NCBI GenBank assembly: GCA_002501085.1
Contig: DLRL01000037.1
Location: 96,347-124,261 of the forward strand
Source of the DNA: Gemmatimonadales bacterium UBA7889
GTDB taxonomy: Bacteria; Gemmatimonadota; Gemmatimonadetes; Longimicrobiales; Gaopeijiaceae
Length of the DNA stretch: 27,915 bases
Direction: 5' to 3'
Shown: one piece after another, positions 17,503 through 26,156 of the stretch
Layout of the letters: the number at the start of each line of letters is the position of its first letter
Position numbering within the stretch: the first letter of the stretch is position 1
Made by a program: the position numbers and the translations under genes
The notes under the pieces: model-generated
Databases searched by the model: none
Told to the model about the DNA's origin: nothing
Seen by the model: only the letters and a program-made list of their open reading frames with translations

Positions 17503-19320
17503 ATGCACCCTACGGACACCCGTGATCCGCAATACTACCATCGGGTCGTGGATTGCCAGTGGGCTTGCCCGGCGCACACCAATGTGCCCGAGTATATTCG
17601 TCTGATTGCGGATGGTAAGTATACTGAATCCTACATGCTCAACCGGGAGTCAAACGTTTTCCCGGGCATTTTGGGCAGGACCTGCGATCGGCCGTGTGAG
17701 CCGGCTTGTCGTCGGACTCGTGTCGAGGATGAACCAGTAGCGATTTGCCGGCTCAAACGAGTTGCTGCCGATCTTAGAGGTGAAATCGATCACCTGCTTC
17801 CAAAGGCTGCGGTAGAGAAGAACGGGAAGAGGATTGCACTGATCGGTGCTGGTCCGGCCTCACTTACGGTAGCCAATGACTTGATACCGTTAGGGTACCA
17901 TTGCACGATCTTCGAGGCGTTGCCGAAGCCTGGGGGTCTGATGCGTACCAATATTCCATCATTCCGACTTCCGGTCGAAGTTCTTGAGGAAGAGATGGAC
18001 ATGATTCTCAATATGGGAGCTGAGGTCCACTACAACCATCGTATTGATAGTCTAAAGGAATTGCTGGATGAAGGTGACTTTGATGCGTATTTCGTTGGTA
18101 CCGGTGCCCCCAAGGGCAAGGAACTGAATATCCCCGGCCGCACTGAAGGGGACGCAAACATTCACATAGGGATCGAATGGCTTGAGTCAATCCACTTCGG
18201 ACATATTGATTCGGTCGGGGAGCACGTTCTCGTAATTGGTGTCGGTAACACGGCTATGGACTGCTGCCGGAGCTCAAAGCGGTTAGGGGGAAAAGACATC
18301 AAGGTCATGGCTAGGAAGAGCCGACCATATTTCAAGGCATCCCCGTGGGAACTCGAAGACGCCGAAGACGAAGAAGTCGAGATTCTTGTGGATCACTCTC
18401 CTCAATGTTTTGTCATTGAGGATGGCCAGTTAAAGGGGATGATCTTTGACCTTGTGGAGTGGGAGGAGAACGACAAGGGACGCCTCGTTAGTACGAAGCA
18501 TGGGGAAACCTTTATTCAAGCAGACGATGTTGTGCTCGCGATCGGGCAGGATAATGCGTTTCCTTGGATTGAGCGCGACATCGGTATCGAGTTCGGAGAA
18601 TGGGACATGCCTGTTGTTGATCGTGCCACATTTATGACCACCCGAGAAGGTGTTTTTGTCGGGGGTGATGCTGCTTGGGGCCCGGAGAACATCATTTGGG
18701 CAGTAGAGCACGGACACCAGGCAGCGATTTCAATCCACAATTACTGCCAAGGAGTTCCAGTCACGGACCGGCCACCTTACGGGATGAATCTTGTCTCGAC
18801 CAAGATGGGGATTCATGAGTGGCGTTATTCAAATGACTATGACCCGGTGTTGCGCACAGAGATGCGCTATGCGGACCTAGAGAAGCGGCTCTCCGACATG
18901 AAGATTGAAGCCGAGTTGGGTTTCGACGTGAAAGAGACCGTGCGTGAGGTTGAACGGTGCCTCAACTGCGATATCCAGACCGACTTCACTACCAACCTCT
19001 GTATTGAGTGTGATGCATGTATTGATGTGTGCCCGGTAACGTGCCTGACAATCACACACAACGGTGATGAAGATGACCTTCGTCAGCGACTTATGGCACC
19101 AGCTGAAAATATAGATCAGGCGATTTTTGCCTCCGAATCACTTCCGCAGACGGGTCGCATTATGGTGAAGGATGAGGATCTATGCGTCCACTGTGGATTA
19201 TGTGCTGAGCGTTGTCCCACCGCAGCGTGGGATATGATGCAGTTTGACCTCCTGAACCCCTACGCAGGACATCAATCTTGGCCAGAGAAAGCGATTACGG
19301 CGTCAACGACCTCGGTCTGA
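17503..19320 (+). CDS. GltD/DPYD-like FAD/NAD(P) oxidoreductase with fused ferredoxin domains (Kor electron-transfer subunit)
   Basis: A 605-residue iron-sulfur flavoprotein. Residues 1-100 form the N-terminal Fe-S domain of glutamate synthase small subunit and dihydropyrimidine dehydrogenase, with Cys18, 22, 61, 65, 69 and 82. FAD binds at IGAGPASL (114-121); a second Rossmann motif GVGNTAMDCC (246-255) binds NAD(P)H; VGGDAAWGPENIIWA (387-400) completes the flavin site. The C-terminus adds a ferredoxin module, CIECDACIDVCP (500-511) and CVHCGLCAERCP (561-572), with a 50-residue insert between the two motifs and an extra C-x2-C at 486-489. GltB, its partner in glutamate synthase, is absent. 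korA follows with a 43-base overlap and korB overlaps korA, so this subunit most likely moves electrons between ferredoxin-type clusters of the 2-oxoacid oxidoreductase and NAD(P)H. Partner and direction are inferred from position. Confidence 0.85.
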   Translation: MHPTDTRDPQYYHRVVDCQWACPAHTNVPEYIRLIADGKYTESYMLNRESNVFPGILGRTCDRPCEPACRRTRVEDEPVAICRLKRVAADLRGEIDHLLPKAAVEKNGKRIALIGAGPASLTVANDLIPLGYHCTIFEALPKPGGLMRTNIPSFRLPVEVLEEEMDMILNMGAEVHYNHRIDSLKELLDEGDFDAYFVGTGAPKGKELNIPGRTEGDANIHIGIEWLESIHFGHIDSVGEHVLVIGVGNTAMDCCRSSKRLGGKDIKVMARKSRPYFKASPWELEDAEDEEVEILVDHSPQCFVIEDGQLKGMIFDLVEWEENDKGRLVSTKHGETFIQADDVVLAIGQDNAFPWIERDIGIEFGEWDMPVVDRATFMTTREGVFVGGDAAWGPENIIWAVEHGHQAAISIHNYCQGVPVTDRPPYGMNLVSTKMGIHEWRYSNDYDPVLRTEMRYADLEKRLSDMKIEAELGFDVKETVREVERCLNCDIQTDFTTNLCIECDACIDVCPVTCLTITHNGDEDDLRQRLMAPAENIDQAIFASESLPQTGRIMVKDEDLCVHCGLCAERCPTAAWDMMQFDLLNPYAGHQSWPEKAITASTTSV

Positions 19321-21107
19321 AGATCGCGACGGTTAACGGAACAGGGTCGGCCAGCGCAAATGGCCTACTCCTCCAGGCGTTATTCCGTATGGGTATCCCC
19401 GTGTCGGGCAAGAACGTGTTCCCATCGAATATCCAGGGTTTACCGACTTGGTATGAAATCCGAGTTAATAAAGACGGCTATACAGCGAGGAGTCCAGACT
19501 TCCAGCTCATCATTGCAATGAACCCGGAGAGCTATGCCAGGGATATTGAGGAGGTCGTTTCTGGAGGATGGATCTTATATGACAACACTCGTGAACTCGA
19601 TGACGAATTCCGCCGGGATGATGTGACTTTTCTTGGGATACCTCTTGCGGACATGTGCGTTGAGCACTTCCAGGGATCACGTATCCGCATCCTTATGAAG
19701 AACATCACCTACGTTGGCGCACTTGTGGCATTGCTTGATATTGATATGGATGTGGTGAAGGGTATGCTACAAGAAAAATTTGCTTCCAAGCAGCATCTGA
19801 TGGACGCGAATTTTGCGGCGATCGAGGTGGGGTACACATATGCTCTAGAACATTTCGATTGTCCCCTTCCAATCCGTCTCGAAGCGATGGATAAGACGAA
19901 GGACTGTGTGATGGTTACCGGCAATGCGGCTGCAGCGCTCGGATGTGTTTATGCTGGTGCAACGGTGGGTGCGTGGTATCCGATTACACCTGCTACTTCT
20001 GTCATGGACGGCTTCACAGAGTATTGCCGTCGCTTCCGAGTTGATCCAGACACAGGTAAGAACAACTTCTGTATCCTCCAGGCAGAGGATGAACTCGCTG
20101 CTGCTGGGATGGTGATCGGGGCGGGCTGGATGGGCGCGCGCGCATTTTCACCTACGGCGGGCCCCGGAATCTCCCTGATGAGCGAATTCATTGGATTGGC
20201 TTATTATGCTGAGGTACCATGCGTGTTCTTTAACATACAGCGGACTGGGCCGTCCACTGGGATGCCTACTCGCACGCAACAGGGTGACCTGATGTTATGC
20301 GCGTACGCATCACATGGTGACACGAAGCACATCGTACTATTCCCGGCTGACCCCAAGGAGTGCTTTGAATTCTCTATTCAGGCATTCGACCTCGCGGAAC
20401 GATTCCAGACGCCGACGTTTGTGGTGTCAGATCTAGATATTGGCATGAACGACTGGATGATTCCTAAGCTGGAATGGGACGATTCGTTTGTACCTGATCG
20501 TGGGAAAGTTTTAGCGGCTGACGAGCTTGAGAAAGTCGAGAATTTTTATCGTTATCTAGATTTAGATGGAGACCATATCACTGCCCGCACACTGCCTGGC
20601 GTGCACTCCAAGGGGGCGTACTTCACCAGGGGTTCTGGCCACGATAAGTACGGCCGTTATACAGAGGACTCGGATGCTTACGTTGAAGTTATGGACCGGC
20701 TTTTAGCAAAGGTTGAATCTGCTGCTGACCACGTGCCTGCTCCAGAGATTTTCGAGACTGATGGAGGAAAGAGTGTTGGTGTTGTCTCCGTCGGCGGTTG
20801 CCACTGGGCCGTGTTGGAGGCTCGTGATGCATTGGCAGCTGAGGGGATAGAAATTGACTACCTTCGGATCAAAGGATTTCCATTTAGCCAGGCAGTAGAA
20901 CAGTTCCTTGAGGACCATGGCACCGTGATCGTTATCGAACAGAATCGGGATGAGCAGTTAAAGAACTTGATTCTACTTGAGACGTCATGTGCCAAGGAAA
21001 AGCTCCAGTCAGTCCGCTACTATGGCGGGCAACCGTTAAGCAAGGGGCATGTCATCGAAGGTGTCACTCCCTTCCTTACTCGGGAGCCTGTGGAGGTCTC
21101 GCAATGA
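19278..21107 (+). CDS. korA: 2-oxoacid:ferredoxin oxidoreductase, fused gamma-alpha subunit (KorA-like)
   Basis: A 609-residue subunit with the gamma domain (about 1-195, beginning GLKIATVNGTGSASANGLLL) fused ahead of the alpha, pyrimidine-binding domain. Alpha-domain hallmarks are GAWYPITPATSVMD, LQAEDELAAAGMVIGA, FSPTAGPGISLMSEFIGLAY, and RTGPSTGMPTRTQQGDL. FTRGSGHDKYGRYTED and a transketolase C-terminal-like domain (VGVVSVGGCHWAVLEARDAL) follow. With KorB it converts a 2-oxoacid and CoA to acyl-CoA, CO2 and reduced ferredoxin, or the reverse. 2-oxoglutarate is the likeliest substrate by family, but branched-chain 2-oxoacids cannot be excluded. The TTG start at 19278 lies inside the preceding gene, with AGGA nine bases upstream. 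The stop overlaps the korB start as ATGA. Confidence 0.9.
   Translation: MARESDYGVNDLGLKIATVNGTGSASANGLLLQALFRMGIPVSGKNVFPSNIQGLPTWYEIRVNKDGYTARSPDFQLIIAMNPESYARDIEEVVSGGWILYDNTRELDDEFRRDDVTFLGIPLADMCVEHFQGSRIRILMKNITYVGALVALLDIDMDVVKGMLQEKFASKQHLMDANFAAIEVGYTYALEHFDCPLPIRLEAMDKTKDCVMVTGNAAAALGCVYAGATVGAWYPITPATSVMDGFTEYCRRFRVDPDTGKNNFCILQAEDELAAAGMVIGAGWMGARAFSPTAGPGISLMSEFIGLAYYAEVPCVFFNIQRTGPSTGMPTRTQQGDLMLCAYASHGDTKHIVLFPADPKECFEFSIQAFDLAERFQTPTFVVSDLDIGMNDWMIPKLEWDDSFVPDRGKVLAADELEKVENFYRYLDLDGDHITARTLPGVHSKGAYFTRGSGHDKYGRYTEDSDAYVEVMDRLLAKVESAADHVPAPEIFETDGGKSVGVVSVGGCHWAVLEARDALAAEGIEIDYLRIKGFPFSQAVEQFLEDHGTVIVIEQNRDEQLKNLILLETSCAKEKLQSVRYYGGQPLSKGHVIEGVTPFLTREPVEVSQ
21092..21097 (+). 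promoter_or_regulatory. Shine-Dalgarno fixing the korB start
   Basis: GGAGGT six bases before ATG 21104. It selects this ATG over earlier in-frame codons from 20987, which lie inside korA. Confidence 0.75.
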
Positions 21108-22159
21108 GCTATATCAAGAAGCCGGCTGCACGTCATCCGAAGCTCAGGGTCAACTCCTTGGGTTTGACGGTACGGGACTACGAAGGCTCAATGTCGACAC
21201 TCTGCGCGGGATGCGGTCACGATTCTGTGACTGCCGCTCTTGTACAGGCATTTTTCGAGCTAGAAGTAGAACCACATCGACTTGCCAAGCTTTCGGGGAT
21301 TGGATGTTCTTCAAAGACACCGGCATATTTTGTCAGTGAGGCACACGGTTTTAATTCTGTACACGGCCGAATGCCTTCGGTCGCAGCCGGTGCTAATGCC
21401 GCCCATCGAGATCTGTTGTATGTGGGAATTTCAGGGGATGGAGACTCTCTCTCGATTGGGTTGGGCCAGTTTTGCCATGCGATCCGGCGCAATGTGAATA
21501 TGCTCTACCTGCTTGAAAACAATGGTGTTTATGGTTTGACCAAGGGGCAGTTCTCAGCCTCGGCAGATATTGGAAGTACATCCAAGGGTGGTGTGGCAAA
21601 TCAACAGGGGCCGATAGACCCTGTTAATACCGCCCTGTCTCTTGGCGCGACGTTCGTCGCGAGATCTTTTTCAGGTGACAAAAATCAACTAGTGCCAATT
21701 CTGAAGGCCGGACTAAGCCACAACGGATTTGCGTTCGTAGACGTGATTTCACCTTGTGTCACGTTCAACGATCACCAGGGGTCCACAAAGAGTTATGCCC
21801 ACACACGTTCACACATGCACGAAGTGATCGAGACCGACTTTGTCCCACTCAAAACTGAGATTACGACAGAGTATTCAGAGGGTTCTGTGCAGGGTATCAC
21901 CATGCATGATGGGAGCGTGGTGAAGCTTCATAAGGTTGCTGATGAATACGACCCAACGGAACGTCGTGCGGTACTGGACTACCTTGCCGATGTAGGGTCC
22001 CGGGGCGAGATCGCCACTGGCCTCCTCTACCTCGAAGAGTCTGGGGCCGACATGCACGGATTTGAGAATACAGTAGACAGGCCACTCGTGGAGATTCCGT
22101 TCGCTGACCTCTGTCCTGGAAGCAAGGGACTGGAAGAGGTCCAGAAAGAGTGGTGGTGA
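21104..22159 (+). CDS. korB: 2-oxoacid:ferredoxin oxidoreductase, beta subunit (KorB-like)
   Basis: A 351-residue thiamine-diphosphate-binding beta subunit. Cys34 and Cys37 (LCAGCGHD), Cys68 (SGIGCSS) and Cys218 (ISPCVTF) give the four-cysteine [4Fe-4S] site of this family. The diphosphate motif is GDGDSLSIGLGQF from 111, closed by ENNGVYGLTKGQFS from 138. It forms the active site jointly with KorA. The start is ATG 21104, preceded by GGAGGT and overlapping the korA stop (ATGA), so the pair is translationally coupled. Proteins of this size without a separate delta subunit resemble KorAB of aerobic actinobacteria and Gemmatimonadota-type genomes. Confidence 0.93.
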   Translation: MSYIKKPAARHPKLRVNSLGLTVRDYEGSMSTLCAGCGHDSVTAALVQAFFELEVEPHRLAKLSGIGCSSKTPAYFVSEAHGFNSVHGRMPSVAAGANAAHRDLLYVGISGDGDSLSIGLGQFCHAIRRNVNMLYLLENNGVYGLTKGQFSASADIGSTSKGGVANQQGPIDPVNTALSLGATFVARSFSGDKNQLVPILKAGLSHNGFAFVDVISPCVTFNDHQGSTKSYAHTRSHMHEVIETDFVPLKTEITTEYSEGSVQGITMHDGSVVKLHKVADEYDPTERRAVLDYLADVGSRGEIATGLLYLEESGADMHGFENTVDRPLVEIPFADLCPGSKGLEEVQKEWW

Positions 22160-22176
22160 GTTTTCCGCGGTCAAAG

Positions 22177-23568
22177 ATGTTTACAACTCCTGATTTGATG
22201 CGGTCGTGGGTACTCGCAGCTTGTGTTTTATCCAGTGTCCTGACTGGTTGTGTCGGAGCTCAATCGTCAGATCGAGAAATGCTTATCGCAGCCCTTGATG
22301 CCGCTGCCCGTGACCATGTGGAGAGCGAGTCAGTGCCTGGCATTTCAGTTGCTGTTGTCCAGCATGGCGCAACACTTCTTATGAAAGGCTATGGGTACGT
22401 CGACATAGAGTGGGGTGTGCCTACGCCTCCGGATGCGAGCTATGAGATTGGATCCATCACAAAGCAGTTTACTGCTGTAGCTGCTCTCCTTCTGGCTGAG
22501 GAAGGAAGGTTAGATCTCGATGCGGACCTAACAGACTATTTGGACTTTGATACGCAGGGTTACAGCGTACCAGTACGTCGCCTCTTAGATCACACTTCTG
22601 GCATCAAAGGGTACACCGAGATGCCAATATTCGGAGAACTGAGGACATCAAGACTTCCGCGGGATACGCTTGTCCGTATGGTAGAGAATGAGCCTTTCGA
22701 GTTCGAACCGGGCACGGCTCTGATATACAACAACTCTGCGTACTTCCTGCTCGGACTTATCATTGAAGAAGTGTCAGGAGAGTCCTATGAGGACTTTATA
22801 GAGAGACGACTCTTCGATGCATCGGAGATGAACGACTCATACTACTGCAGTGAGACTGCAGTGAGGACGAATAGAGCCCATGGCTACGACGTCCCAGGGC
22901 CAAATCGTGTGATCAGGAAGCGTTACATTGATCACACTTGGCCGTACGCAGCGGGATCGCTCTGTTCAACCACTAGCGATCTTGTGGCTTGGAATCAGGC
23001 CTTGCACGGTGGTGAATTGCTCAGTGCTGCATCATATAGCGCTATGACTACGCCTGCTCCGCTTGAGGACGGCACAAAGGTTCGTTACGCGATGGGGCTT
23101 GTAGTCGCAGAGCAGGGTGGCCATCAAGTTATCGCTCATGGTGGCGGCATTAATGGTTTCACTTCAGATGGGCGTTATTATCCGGATGACGACCTGATTA
23201 TAGTGGTTCTTCAGAATTCTACTGGTGCTCCTGGTCCTGGGGCGCTGGGTCAGGCTCTCGCACAAACAGTGCTAGGGGACTTTGAGGACACTGCGGCAGC
23301 ACCTTTCGGTGGTGACCTAGAGGAATTAACAGGATCTTATGTAGGACCTGCTAGAGGCACAGAGCTTTCTGTGATTGCTTCCGTCAATAACGGCAGGCTC
23401 GAACTCAAGATGGATCAGGCTTCGAAGTTTGAGCCTGATTATAGGGGTGATCTTACCTGGAATCGCGGGTCACAGGAATTCACCTTCATTCGGAAAGGTG
23501 AGCGGATCGCAGAACTTCGTTTTGATAGCATGTCGGGACACTACGTCTTGAGGCGTAATGGTCTCTAG
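22177..23568 (+). CDS. Serine hydrolase lipoprotein, S12/beta-lactamase-like
   Basis: About 463 residues from ATG 22177. A lipoprotein signal ends in SVLTGC, so Cys25 is the probable lipidated residue. The penicillin-binding fold carries its three motifs: Ser93-x-x-Lys96 (SITK), Tyr184-x-Asn186 (YNN) and HGGG from His321 in place of KTG. Such enzymes include D-amino-peptidases, esterases and class C-like proteins; true beta-lactam hydrolysis is not implied. A C-terminal beta domain of about 100 residues follows. ATG 22198 (MRSWVLAACVL) is an equally good start for a lipoprotein signal. It begins 17 bases after korB on the same strand and could be read from the same transcript, but the function looks unrelated. 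Confidence 0.87.
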   Translation: MFTTPDLMRSWVLAACVLSSVLTGCVGAQSSDREMLIAALDAAARDHVESESVPGISVAVVQHGATLLMKGYGYVDIEWGVPTPPDASYEIGSITKQFTAVAALLLAEEGRLDLDADLTDYLDFDTQGYSVPVRRLLDHTSGIKGYTEMPIFGELRTSRLPRDTLVRMVENEPFEFEPGTALIYNNSAYFLLGLIIEEVSGESYEDFIERRLFDASEMNDSYYCSETAVRTNRAHGYDVPGPNRVIRKRYIDHTWPYAAGSLCSTTSDLVAWNQALHGGELLSAASYSAMTTPAPLEDGTKVRYAMGLVVAEQGGHQVIAHGGGINGFTSDGRYYPDDDLIIVVLQNSTGAPGPGALGQALAQTVLGDFEDTAAAPFGGDLEELTGSYVGPARGTELSVIASVNNGRLELKMDQASKFEPDYRGDLTWNRGSQEFTFIRKGERIAELRFDSMSGHYVLRRNGL

Positions 23569-23628
23569 CCATCAATAGGTGAGTATAACCGTCGCGCACT
23601 AGCGTAGGGACCTCTACTTTTTTTGACC

Positions 23629-25179
23629 ATGAGAACCCTGCTACTCATCATCGTATTTGCTACCGTTTGGTTCCAGCCTCAAATGGTACCCCCGGTGTCT
23701 GCTCAGGTTACTTCCAGTGACTTATCGATGTTGGGGCTGATCTTTAGGAATCGTTTTGTGCCATTTAGTGAACAGGAGATGCAACCAGAGCTCCTGGCAG
23801 TGCGTGAACATGTCTCCGCCCTTGGGGACGCTGGTGACGATGCAGAGCTCTACAAGACGATGATTGAAGGCATGGCACGCATGTATTTGGGTGCCTGGGA
23901 CGAGGGTATAGAAGTGGCCTCAATCCTCGACATAAATCTGGCGGGAAAACTTTATGAGCCTGGCGCGACCGTACCTGTCGAAATCGCGTCACTATATGAG
24001 CATGAAGTACCTCTGGAGGGTCGGTATGCGGTGCAAGTTCGATTCCTAGACCCATCAGAAGAACCAATATACGAGTCGGATCTTCTCATGCTTGAAGGGC
24101 TTGCTGCAGTCTCGACCGAAGTTGTTATACCGCGCGAAGCTGATTCAGGCCGTTATCTGGTTGAGTATTCATTATGGGAGGAAGATGCTTCTGACCCGAT
24201 CGTGAGGACCTCTAGGTCTATCTATGTGATTGAAGCTTTCGAGGAGCGGATCACGGCGATGCTGTTCGACAGTCGTCGTCCACAATTGCGCCGCCAGGTA
24301 GGGCGTAGTTCATCCCGCGCACTCGCCAATACAACTGTACTCTGGCACCTGGATATGTATCAGCGCGGACGACGTGAATGGTTAGCCGGGGCCTATATGG
24401 GATATCCAGTCATTATGAATCAGATCTTTGAGCAGGGCACCTTGATGGTAGAGCCGATGCAGTTTGATTCAGAGATCGAGCTTGCCGAGGAGTTCATCAA
24501 CGATCTTGGGTCAGGGCGAGATCCACTCAGTACGCGTAGTGGAGACATGCGCTTGGCCTACCGGTCTCCAGTCGACAGGGAGCTCGTACCATTTCGACTG
24601 TTTGTGCCCGATAACTACGACAGAAGCCAGAGTTATCCACTGGTTGTCGCACTACATGGTGCAGGTGGGGATGAGAACACCTTTATGGAGAGCTTTGATG
24701 GCACGTTTAAGGAGAATGCCAGAGATCGTGGCTATATCGTTGCTTCCGTAAATGGCCGTGGTCCGTATGGCGGGTACCGCGACGCTAGTGCCCAGGATGT
24801 GATCGATGTTCTTGATCTTGTGCAGAGGGTCTATCCGATCGACGAGACCAGGACATACTTGATGGGGCACTCAATGGGAGGTGGAGGGACCGTGCGTATT
24901 GGGTTCGAGCATGCAGACCGATTTGCTGCGCTTGCCCCGATTGCCGGATACGGATCAGTGGAAGATCTGGCTAAGGCACCTGAAATGCCGCTGTTCATAG
25001 CACAGGGTGAACTCGATGCGCTTGTACCCGTAGAACGCGCGCGGAACTTTCATGAAGCGGCACAGGCTCTTGGGATGCCGTCCCTACACTACGTAGAAAA
25101 TGAGGACACAGACCACGTAGCAATTGTGGCCGAAGTTATGGGCCAGATCTTTGACTGGTTTGACCTACACCGTCGTTGA
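23629..25179 (+). CDS. Secreted alpha/beta esterase/peptidase (PHB depolymerase/prolyl oligopeptidase-like)
   Basis: A 516-residue exported hydrolase with an N-terminal signal peptide (RTLLLIIVFATVWF) and probable cleavage after VSA at residue 25. The first 300 residues are an unassigned region with beta-rich stretches. The C-terminal 200 residues are an alpha/beta hydrolase: VVALHGAGGDENTFME, the elbow GHSMGGGG with Ser415, Asp463 in GELDALVP and His496 in EDTDHVAI. Similar proteins are feruloyl/acetyl esterases, PHB depolymerase-like enzymes and S9-type peptidases. ATG 23629 is preferred over the TTG two codons earlier because it opens a clean signal peptide. It lies 60 bases after the S12 gene, so the two secreted hydrolases may share a transcript. 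Its stop is 20 bases from the convergent creatininase-family gene. Confidence 0.85.
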   Translation: MRTLLLIIVFATVWFQPQMVPPVSAQVTSSDLSMLGLIFRNRFVPFSEQEMQPELLAVREHVSALGDAGDDAELYKTMIEGMARMYLGAWDEGIEVASILDINLAGKLYEPGATVPVEIASLYEHEVPLEGRYAVQVRFLDPSEEPIYESDLLMLEGLAAVSTEVVIPREADSGRYLVEYSLWEEDASDPIVRTSRSIYVIEAFEERITAMLFDSRRPQLRRQVGRSSSRALANTTVLWHLDMYQRGRREWLAGAYMGYPVIMNQIFEQGTLMVEPMQFDSEIELAEEFINDLGSGRDPLSTRSGDMRLAYRSPVDRELVPFRLFVPDNYDRSQSYPLVVALHGAGGDENTFMESFDGTFKENARDRGYIVASVNGRGPYGGYRDASAQDVIDVLDLVQRVYPIDETRTYLMGHSMGGGGTVRIGFEHADRFAALAPIAGYGSVEDLAKAPEMPLFIAQGELDALVPVERARNFHEAAQALGMPSLHYVENEDTDHVAIVAEVMGQIFDWFDLHRR

Positions 25180-25199
25180 GTCTGAAGTGACGATATGGG

Positions 25200-26009
25200 C
25201 TAGCGTCGGCCCGACATCAACTCCTGTATCTGACGGACTGCTGCGTCGACCTTCAACTGGATGCCCACTCGTCCGTAAGACACAGATGCCTGTGTTGGGT
25301 CACCTCGCACACCGGCACCTTCAAAGCCACCGAATGGCTCTAGTTTTTCTGTCCGTATGTGCTTCGCATTTACATAGAGTAATTGCGATGTGTCCGTGAT
25401 TCCTGCATGGCTTCCTATGTCTTCCATGGTGTGACCTTGCTCTTGCAACCATTCCCGAAAGCCATGACCCGAGTAGTAGTCACCGACGAAATGGACACGG
25501 GTTGGGCTACCTGACCATTCTTCGTTCAACATTTCAGCAACAGTCTCCATCCCTTGCTGATTTCCTCCACTGTCACCGATGAGAACGATGTCCGTGAAGC
25601 CACCACCTGCGAGGCTTCTAGCTGTGTACTCAAGCAGTTTCATGTAATGCTCGTTGGGAAGCGTTATCGTGCCTGAACGCTGCCGGTTCCCCGTGATGCC
25701 CTCAATATTTCCTTCTGGCACATAAGTGACGATTGGGGCGACGAGAGCGTTTCCAACCTCACGTGCGATCCGCTCAGCTGTCTCGGTTATGATGAACTTA
25801 TGCTTTCCGAGGACCATATGTGGTCCGTTTTGTTCGGTTCCAGCTGTAGCGACGATGATCGTGGTTGTTCCTGCATCAATCTTGTCCGCTACCTCCATCC
25901 ATGTCAGTTCATCAAGGAAAACTGTGTTAGGTACCTGTGTGTGAGCGACGGGTACATAGACGAGGAAAGCCCAGACTAAGGCTGTAAAGGTAGAGGCGAT
26001 ATTGCGCAC
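25200..26009 (-). CDS. Exported creatininase-family protein with altered metal ligands
   Basis: A 269-residue protein of the creatininase/amidohydrolase fold with a signal peptide (STFTALVWAFLVYVPVAHTQ), unlike the cytoplasmic classical enzymes. The family core GSxEQHGPHLPLGTD appears as GTEQNGPHMVLGKHKF (57-72): Glu59 is kept, the metal His is Asn61 and the metal Asp is His70. The second site, usually NGHGGN, reads GDSGGN (145-150), so its His is Ser147. GSHAGITDTS stands where family members have HAGxxETS. The usual two-metal centre therefore cannot be assembled in the standard way. The activity may differ, or a distinct subfamily uses other ligands. The start is GTG 26009, supported by AGGAG seven bases upstream. 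Family membership is good; creatinine hydrolysis is not supported. Confidence 0.8.
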   Translation of the reverse strand: MRNIASTFTALVWAFLVYVPVAHTQVPNTVFLDELTWMEVADKIDAGTTTIIVATAGTEQNGPHMVLGKHKFIITETAERIAREVGNALVAPIVTYVPEGNIEGITGNRQRSGTITLPNEHYMKLLEYTARSLAGGGFTDIVLIGDSGGNQQGMETVAEMLNEEWSGSPTRVHFVGDYYSGHGFREWLQEQGHTMEDIGSHAGITDTSQLLYVNAKHIRTEKLEPFGGFEGAGVRGDPTQASVSYGRVGIQLKVDAAVRQIQELMSGRR

Positions 26010-26016
26010 GATGATT

Positions 26017-26021
26017 CTCCT
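26017..26021 (-). promoter_or_regulatory. Shine-Dalgarno supporting a GTG start
   Basis: AGGAG on the minus strand, seven bases before GTG 26007-26009 of the creatininase-family gene. Confidence 0.65.
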
Positions 26022-26156
26022 GCTTGGTTCTGTGGCTAGTTGTACGACAGGTAGAGAACGTGCGACTGTGAGCCCGACGCGGCAATCATAGATCGGTTCA
26101 TTCTTTATGGGTTGGGGTTGTTGCTCATAGCCAGCTTAAGGCATCTTGGCCCCACT

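Noticed and set aside
20987..21103. N-terminal extension of korB from 20987
   Set aside because: It would lie inside korA; ATG 21104 has an ideal GGAGGT and the typical ATGA overlap.
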